Below are positions 57,950 through 64,000 of a stretch of DNA of 64,000 nucleotides, piece by piece (positions within the stretch are counted from its first letter, which is position 1; each line of letters opens with the position of its first letter). Made by a program: the position numbers and the translations under genes. Source of the DNA: Oscheius onirici. Lineage: Eukaryota; Nematoda; Chromadorea; Rhabditida; Rhabditidae. Under the pieces are notes generated by a model. That model made no database searches. It worked only from the letters and a program-made list of their open reading frames with translations, and had not been told where the DNA came from. The stretch is from assembly GCA_932521025.1 (NCBI GenBank), contig OW051473.1, positions 11,532,001 through 11,596,000 on the forward strand, written 5' to 3'.

Positions 57950-60606
57950 CTAAGGACAGCAGGGGCAGCGAGTCTCGGCATCGTACACCAGTTCTCTTCC
58001 GAAAGTCACGAGCAGATCAAGGATGACTCCGTTGGTCCAGCCAAATCCTTCCTGCATCTCGTACTCTCCTCCACCGCCGGCGGCTTTTCCACATGGAGAG
58101 ACTACGTTATACTAAAAAATTTTAGTTAGAGAAAATTTTTGAAATTTTTTACCTTCTCAAACATGGTTCCACTGTTTCCCTTCCACATGTTGTAATTTTT
58201 CCTGACCCATTTCTGTGCGAGCTCCAGAGCAATCTCCTCCTGTCCACACTCGAAAAGTCCCATGATGATGATCCAGGTTGTGGGAGCCCAAGAGTTCGGG
58301 AAGTCCCACTGTTGTCCAGTAGAGATGAGTGAGCATGGGATGCCTCCAGGGAACTCCAAGACGCCGCTCTGTCTGAGGTGGGCAACAGTCTGTCTGGCAT
58401 CGTAGTCAACATGATAAGCTCCAGTGACCATGGGAAAGAGGTTCGTGTCGTGGAAGATGTGAGTACGGGTGTTGGTACGGAGATCAAAGTCGAACCAGCA
58501 GCCATGCTCCTCACTCCAGAGGACTTGCTGGATGGCTGTGCGCATGCTGTCGCTCAACTTGGCGCACCATTTAGACTGTTCGATGTCTCCGATGACGTCG
58601 TACATTTCTCCCATCATGCGAAGATTTCCGCAGATGATGGCGTTCAGGTCGACTGGGATGATTTGGCTTGTACGGGTTCCGGTCAACTTCTGGCTGTGGG
58701 GACCGCTCTGCTCGAACCAGCGAGAAGAAAAGTCTTGACCACTCTCGGCAGCTGCAGCAATGTCTCCCCAAAGACGGCACTTGTCGGCAACTAAAAGTTC
58801 ACTTTTTTAACATTTCGAGGCTAAAAACTTACAGTGTTCGTGTTCCTCAGCACTCTCAATGTCTTCTCTGTAACTCTCGGGACGAGGTTGTGTAGCAACG
58901 CAGTGGTAACGAAAGAGAGGAGCAGCCCATCCTTCAACCATGATGCTGCGGTTGGCCTCAAAGAAGGCGAGTTCCTTGCGGAGAGTTGGAAGGATCGACT
59001 CCAGGAACTTTGTATCCTTGGTGGCATTGAAGTAGGCATAGGCGCACCAGGTGAGAAGTGGAGGCTGTGAGCGGTTCAGGTAGTAGATTCTGTTTCCATT
59101 GGGCACAAATCCGTAGGTTTCGATCAGATACTGCATGTTTTCAATCATTCCCTTGACGGTGTCGAGCATCTTCGAAGCGATCAGTCCTTTAATGATGAAG
59201 AAACTGTCCCAGTAGTAAATCTCGCGGAAACGTCCACCGGGCACGATGAAAGGATTTGGCACTCCGATGAGAGAATAGCGCTCAGGGTGGAGACGGACCT
59301 TGTCAGCAACCTAAAAATGAAAATTTAAGATTGTTTTGAACAAATTCTTACTCGTCTGTGAAGAGTAGGCCATTTCTTGTGCAGGGCTCCGGCAAACAGT
59401 CTGTAGCTCTCGTCCATGACTTCATCGAAAGAGTTGGCCTAAAAAGAGAGAATGGTTACTCTGTCAAAAAGTGATAAAGATACGGTAGCCGTGAAGCGTG
59501 TAGTTGTGTAGCATGGAAAACACTTTCACGTCACGCGGCGGTAGTCGGACGGAGAAGACGCGAGAGAGCGAGAGAGTCGAATATACTATTTTTCAAGTTA
59601 TGAATAGGTCTGCACAATATGGCTACTCGCTACGGACTACAACAACACAGATGAAGAGACTGTTTTTACCTTGGGATCCCAGTCGGCTGGGGCACATTCG
59701 ACCAGTTCTCCTTCCGGCTCCTCAAAATGCTTCTCGACGAATTCTCTCAGTCTGTCCTTGCTGACAATTCCGTTGGCGTACAGATCTTTCCATTCTTCCA
59801 GGGTCGTTTCTAAAAATCTACTGTATGAAAAACTGCTTTGTGACGAAAGAAGGTCAGTAGCCAGTGTGTTTTCATTCACGTGAAAGCGCTCCATCTACGG
59901 GGGCTTCCCCATGCTTTTCCCGAGGACGGACAAAGTACCGCCAAATAGGGGGAAGTCCCTGCACTTTAATATTCCCGTTGAACTGTGATAACACTCTTTA
60001 AAGATTGCCACTGGACCTGTTTGAACTGGATGACATGTTGCGAAAGTGTCTGAGCCTGCGTCACATTCAATCAGAGCAGCGCTATGAGAATGCGATTTCC
60101 CTCCGCAAATGAATGAGATTTTCGAATATCGGCAAGTTAGTTCCTCTTACGTTTCGAAAATCGCTGTTTTCACTTTGGCTAGTCATTCTAATGGGAAGTA
60201 TTGAGATGTCGCTAACTTTAAAGCAATCGAAGCTGGTCCTCAATCCTATTTCCAGCCGATCATACGACGAAAGTCACCTTTAGCCACGAAAGCGGCTCAG
60301 TCAATCTTTACACAGCGAGCGTCCTAAGTTTTCTCTGGGTTCGCGGCGTACCCCTGTGAATTGACAAGCCGCCGCGAAGGCGGTGCTGATGCACCCAGGA
60401 GGAAGCGCTCGAGCTCTAGTGGATAACACATCATCTCTCCTTCAAATTTTAGATCTTTGACTCACCGGCATCGGCTTTCAGAGGCATGTCCACAAAGGTT
60501 TTGCAGTCCTTGAAGAGGTGACTGCGCTGGACGGCGTCCAGGAGAGTTCCTGTGCAGTAGATTTGTTCTTTCATTAGTGCGTGTCGAGCAGCTACACGGA
60601 GTGCTT
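57950..60606 (-). CDS. Trehalase (alpha,alpha-trehalose glucohydrolase, GH37)
   Basis: Hydrolyses trehalose to two glucose units. Minus-strand exons give [20 protein letters not shown] and [16 protein letters not shown] (the IYCxGxLLxAVQ start of the catalytic domain), [20 protein letters not shown], and [20 protein letters not shown] (family signature 1, PGGRFxExYxWD). Then come [48 protein letters not shown] (signature 2, QWDxPxGWAP, with Ser for Gly) and [17 protein letters not shown]. The end is [19 protein letters not shown] and a CPCCP tail before TAG at 57950-57952. All expected blocks are present with no frame break. No signal peptide was seen. A possible first exon (MSTAAPEIDPIQAVPL, ATG at 60798-60800) could not be joined in phase, so the true N-terminus is open. 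Confidence 0.9.
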
Positions 60607-62950
60607 CTGAAAATTATATGCTTTGTTGATAGAAACTAGGAAGTATGATGAGTTTTTGGTCAGAAGAGAGTAGGAAACTCGGGCTTTTGTGATGGGAGAA
60701 CAATGTCCGAGTGAAACACAACAGGCTCAAACAAAAGCTGGGACTGAATTCGAAGGGGAACGGCTTGAATGGGATCGATTTCCGGTGCGGCCGTACTCAT
60801 GACAGACGACGCGGAGAGAGACTAACTAACACCTCGTTATCTTTTCAGAGATTGGGGCTTTAAGTCCGGCTTAACTGGCAGGTGATAGAAGGAGAAAGTC
60901 TATGGCTGGACACGAGGAAGGAATTAGAGACAGTCTGTATGAGGGTAGGACGATAGCCCGCAATGAAATGGGCTGGAGGCGGAGCCGCCATCGGCTTGAC
61001 ACCAGCATCTGACGACGGGGCCGCAAGAGACACAGGGGAGGAAGGAGATCTCTCTGCCAGGCTCTGATCACATGGAGGGTGGAGAGAAAATGGTCTGACT
61101 GTACTGCCCCCGTCCCTCGTGGACAACACTGCCGGAAGTAGTCTTAGATTGGGATTACAGTCGTGCCGAAGCCAGTTTCACCCCACCCTTCGGAAAAAAA
61201 CAGCCTAGGCGAAGAATGCACCTGCAGTTGGAGAGATTTCTTTGAAAAGTGTAACTTGCACCCATTGATCAGTAGACGAAAAAGGACCTTCGAAGGTGTG
61301 GGAAGGACAGGTTTTAACGGTGTGAAATGATCGTCCAAATGGCGACTTTCCCCAAGGTGCTTTTCAGATATTGGATTTTGGGCATCTGGTGATACTGATG
61401 GAATGAGGAACTTTACAGTCCTCAGAAACCTGAAGGTCTGTTTTCCAAAGAGAAACTTTGAGGCCAGTCATCAGGCCCAAAGGGCTCAAATTACATGGAT
61501 CGTTGCAAGGTGTTGAATCCAAAAACTTGGAAACGACCATCACTAGTAGTTGTAACTGGAATTGCACAGTTTTACAGTAAGGTGTAGAAGGTTTGGGTTA
61601 CGGTAAATGGGCAAACAATAAAAGAGAGTCAAGAGACTCGGCTCATGTTCTTTCTTCTGGTCCCCACGTGCTACTTAAGTATCCAGTCACCGAAATTGAC
61701 TCCGCCCTCATTCTCTCTCAAAGTATGACACCAACAAATGTGACCAGAGAACGGCCAGAGTCGAAATGTTCGGTTGTACACAAAGCCAAGCATCTCATAG
61801 TACGATCCCCCGACGAAGGATACACTTTGGACCATGACGGCTATTAATAGCTCCTTGACCCGATCAAGAGTGAGAGGGGCTTGTGAGCAAAATACTGATA
61901 ACAAAGAGAGAGCTAGTTTCAAGGAAAGAAAGTCTTAGCAGACTCCAGAGGGGTAACCACCCAAAAAGCCCTAGAAAACTGACCAAGTACTCATAAAGCG
62001 AGCATTTTTATAAGTCCCACTGATAACCCTCGAAAGATCAACTACCGGTTCCGACCACGTGGGGTCCAGCCATCGGCAGACATTTCGTAACGTGGAACAG
62101 CCGCGCCCGTGCCAAGCCATCAAGAAGTCAAGCTAGACTGTCTGCCACACGTGACCCAGTAGTACGTGTGAGGAGCCTGACCAGCTTTGTGTCAATAAAC
62201 AGGAAGGGGGTACTATAGTTAGAAGATCAAAGTATGTGTGAGCTTACTGGACTTTGATCGAGCGAGAAACTAAAGATGGGGAGAGATTACGGTAGGGATA
62301 CTGCATCAAGGGACGTTAATGAACCTGCTGTTGGATAACTGCAGAGATTTTCTGGCAACTGCTCGGAAAAACATCTATACTGTCCTGAGTTCCATCTACT
62401 GACGAGCGTGACTACAAACCCCTCTGAAGTTTCGCATATATAGAAAGTTTTCCCAATGTTACTCTTCAAGTTACAAACTATAAACGAACTTTTCGTATAT
62501 TGTCAATTTACAACTTATCGACAAATTACAATTTTGTCAAGATATTGCTCTTTCAAAAACGTACAAAGCAAATATTTTTCAAAAAAAGTTGAGTATTTCT
62601 TCAGATGTTTTGTGCTAGAAGCTATTTGACGCTAGGACTGAAATATTGGAAATCTTTTTTGTTTGATATGCAAAACGTTTACGGATAGTATAACGATTTC
62701 AAAAATCCATTAGAATATCCTTAGTGTAGATTCTCTTAGCTACGCGTAAATGACCCGCTTATCCTAGACAGAGCATGATTTAGCCAGTTTTTTGCTAATA
62801 GACTTTAAATTAGGCCATTCTACCACAGCTCGATTCTCGTCTTTCTCCATCGCGATATCAAAAACTGAAAATTTCGCACTTTAAGTTATTTTTACACCTA
62901 TGTATATGAGAATTCTGTCATGCAACGGGCTGATCACCCCACTGCCACAT
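60607..62950. other. Upstream of trehalase; nothing firm
   Basis: Holds a possible first trehalase exon at 60700-60800. Minus-strand frames at 60860-61129 are Ser/Pro-rich without motifs. No RNA gene or repeat could be supported. Confidence 0.35.
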
Positions 62951-62956
62951 AAATGT

Positions 62957-63179
62957 CGATTAATCTTCTAGTTTAATGGTCAAAAAAGACGAGGACATCT
63001 CGCACCGAGAAGAAACTGGGGTCATTTTGTGAGGGTAGGTGTTTATATAAGCCACAACATTTAAGTATACCTTGTTCGAGTTTTCGTTCGGCTACGGCAC
63101 AAAACTTCCGCACGTTCATCAGTCCATTCAGGCGCCACTGTTGAAGGAGAAGATACTTTGGCAGGGTCATTTTGGACAT
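62957..63179 (-). CDS. Tentative WASH-complex subunit 3 (CCDC53)-like fragment
   Basis: An acceptor TTTCCAG abuts ATG 63177-63179. The frame reads MSKMTLPKYLLLQQWRLNGL and MNVRKFCAVAERKLEQ, and after a 55-bp intron VSSRCEMSSSFLTIKLED and a stop. The F-x-x-V-x-E-x-KL spacing and the helical end recall the conserved core of CCDC53, a coiled-coil subunit of the WASH actin regulator. The product is only about 54 residues, far short of the family. The other frame of the same exons is also open, so this is weak. Confidence 0.25.
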
Positions 63180-63474
63180 CTGGAAATGTTTTTTTGTTAA
63201 AAAATTGATGAATTTTCAGGAGTTATTTTTTGATAGACCCAGACCTATTTGAGCTTGGTGCCCACGTACGCCGTGACCTTTTTCATTGAATTATCGTACC
63301 ATGAACCCCGGGTGAAGGCACACGTGGTGATTCTTCATAAATCGTAGATGAAATTACCCACGCTTCAACAAATTCGCTCCTTCCTCATGACTAGAATGTA
63401 GCAACACAAATCCCAAAAATTGTAGCGAAAACAAATTATGGTCCCACCCAAAATGTTCCTTGGTTTGTGAAAGA

Positions 63475-63861
63475 CTAAAAAGTTGAGTTCTCTTTTTCGA
63501 TAGAAAACGTGGGGCACTTTTCGTGGACATGTTGCATTTTTCTGGTAGTGGAGCCATTAATAATTTTGGAGACGTTATCAATGACATTTTTGAAGCAAAA
63601 AAGCTGCACCGCATGGCAAAAATGGGATGATTTTAGGGCACTTTTAAAGGCATAGAGAAACGATAAGTATAAAGCAGGTTTTTGTAATAATATTGCGCAA
63701 ACTTTAAAATTTACTTTTTCAACTATAAGATCTAAGGCTGTTCTTTTCAGACTTTCGCTGTAGAATAAACTGGGCTTCAAGTAAATCGAAATATTTTGAG
63801 ACTTTGATGAGTAGCAGCAAAAGAGGAGGAAAACAGTAATTTGGAAGGCAAAAACGTTCAT
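63475..63861 (-). CDS. Candidate secreted protein, unrecognised
   Basis: A 128-codon frame starting with a signal-like segment (MNVFAFQITVFLLFCCYSS) then KSQNISIYLKPSLFYSESL. It is AT-rich, no family was recognised, and internal GT/AG pairs may mean only the first part is exon. A TTCGCGCCAAAA block sits directly before the ATG. Confidence 0.25.
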   Translation of the reverse strand: MNVFAFQITVFLLFCCYSSKSQNISIYLKPSLFYSESLKRTALDLIVEKVNFKVCAILLQKPALYLSFLYAFKSALKSSHFCHAVQLFCFKNVIDNVSKIINGSTTRKMQHVHEKCPTFSIEKENSTF

Positions 63862-64000
63862 TAAAGTTTTGGCGCGAACTTTCCAAAAAGCAGAAAGTTG
63901 CTTTTGTTCTTTGCTCTTTATTGGAGATTCCTGCTTTCTAATTGTGCTTACGAATTATAAACGTAAAAGAACCCCGTAGATGTGAATTTCCACTGAACTT

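Noticed and set aside
1-64000. CRISPR arrays, bacterial operons, ribosomal RNA or spliced-leader RNA genes
   Set aside because: Nothing resembling these was seen; gene structure is eukaryotic throughout.

Overview
The window reads as nuclear DNA of a nematode. Introns are very short (mostly 33-45 bp), start with GT and end in a T-run plus CAG. Upstream acceptor-like TTTCAG or TTTTCTAG sites sit just before several start codons. The gene content includes a transthyretin-like secreted protein and an innexin cluster. Genes were rebuilt by joining exons by eye, so spans are genomic (first to last coding base) and include introns. From memory, homologues of several genes here (lin-40, apc-10, dop-2 and dop-5) lie on C. 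elegans chromosome V. That would fit conserved linkage but was not checked.

Layout. 1-2920 (+): an aminergic-type GPCR with a long third loop. 2992-5060 (-): a transthyretin-like secreted protein whose stop lies 72 bp from the convergent GPCR stop. 5211-8429 (-): anaphase-promoting complex subunit 10, with a 5'-truncated RTE-type retrotransposon in one intron. 9220-13356 (+): a LIN-40/MTA NuRD subunit (BAH, ELM2, SANT, GATA finger) carrying an antisense tRNA-Gln(UUG) in an intron. 13835-15390 (+): an unrecognised basic protein. 16179-16442 (-): a small secreted, possibly neuropeptide-like, precursor. 17834-18778 (-): a neurensin-family two-pass membrane protein. 21110-26082 (-): a large secreted or membrane protein with FnIII and EGF-like parts.

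26-38 kb is gene-poor. It holds weak exon-like fragments, tandem degenerate repeats, and a 997-bp foldback element (32798-33794) whose two arms each carry a tRNA-like A box/B box pair. 38754-42624 (+) is a convincing D2-like dopamine receptor. 43-45 kb carries two tandem copies of a six-cysteine peptide gene, the distal one apparently broken. 47-51.3 kb is a decayed innexin cluster: one remnant, one near-full pseudogene with a nonsense codon and two frameshifts, and a third copy cut off by a second, degenerate RTE element (51.27-53.89 kb). 54.4-55.2 kb is a probable pseudogene. 57950-60606 (-) is a full-length-looking trehalase. The last 3 kb holds only tentative fragments.

Functionally the intact genes are a mix: neuromodulator receptors, chromatin and cell-cycle regulators, a trehalose-metabolism enzyme and secreted peptides. 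Nothing suggests an operon or a single pathway. The features most worth a second look are the tRNA-armed foldback element, the receptor lacking the amine-binding aspartate, the defensin-like peptide pair and the innexin pseudogene cluster.
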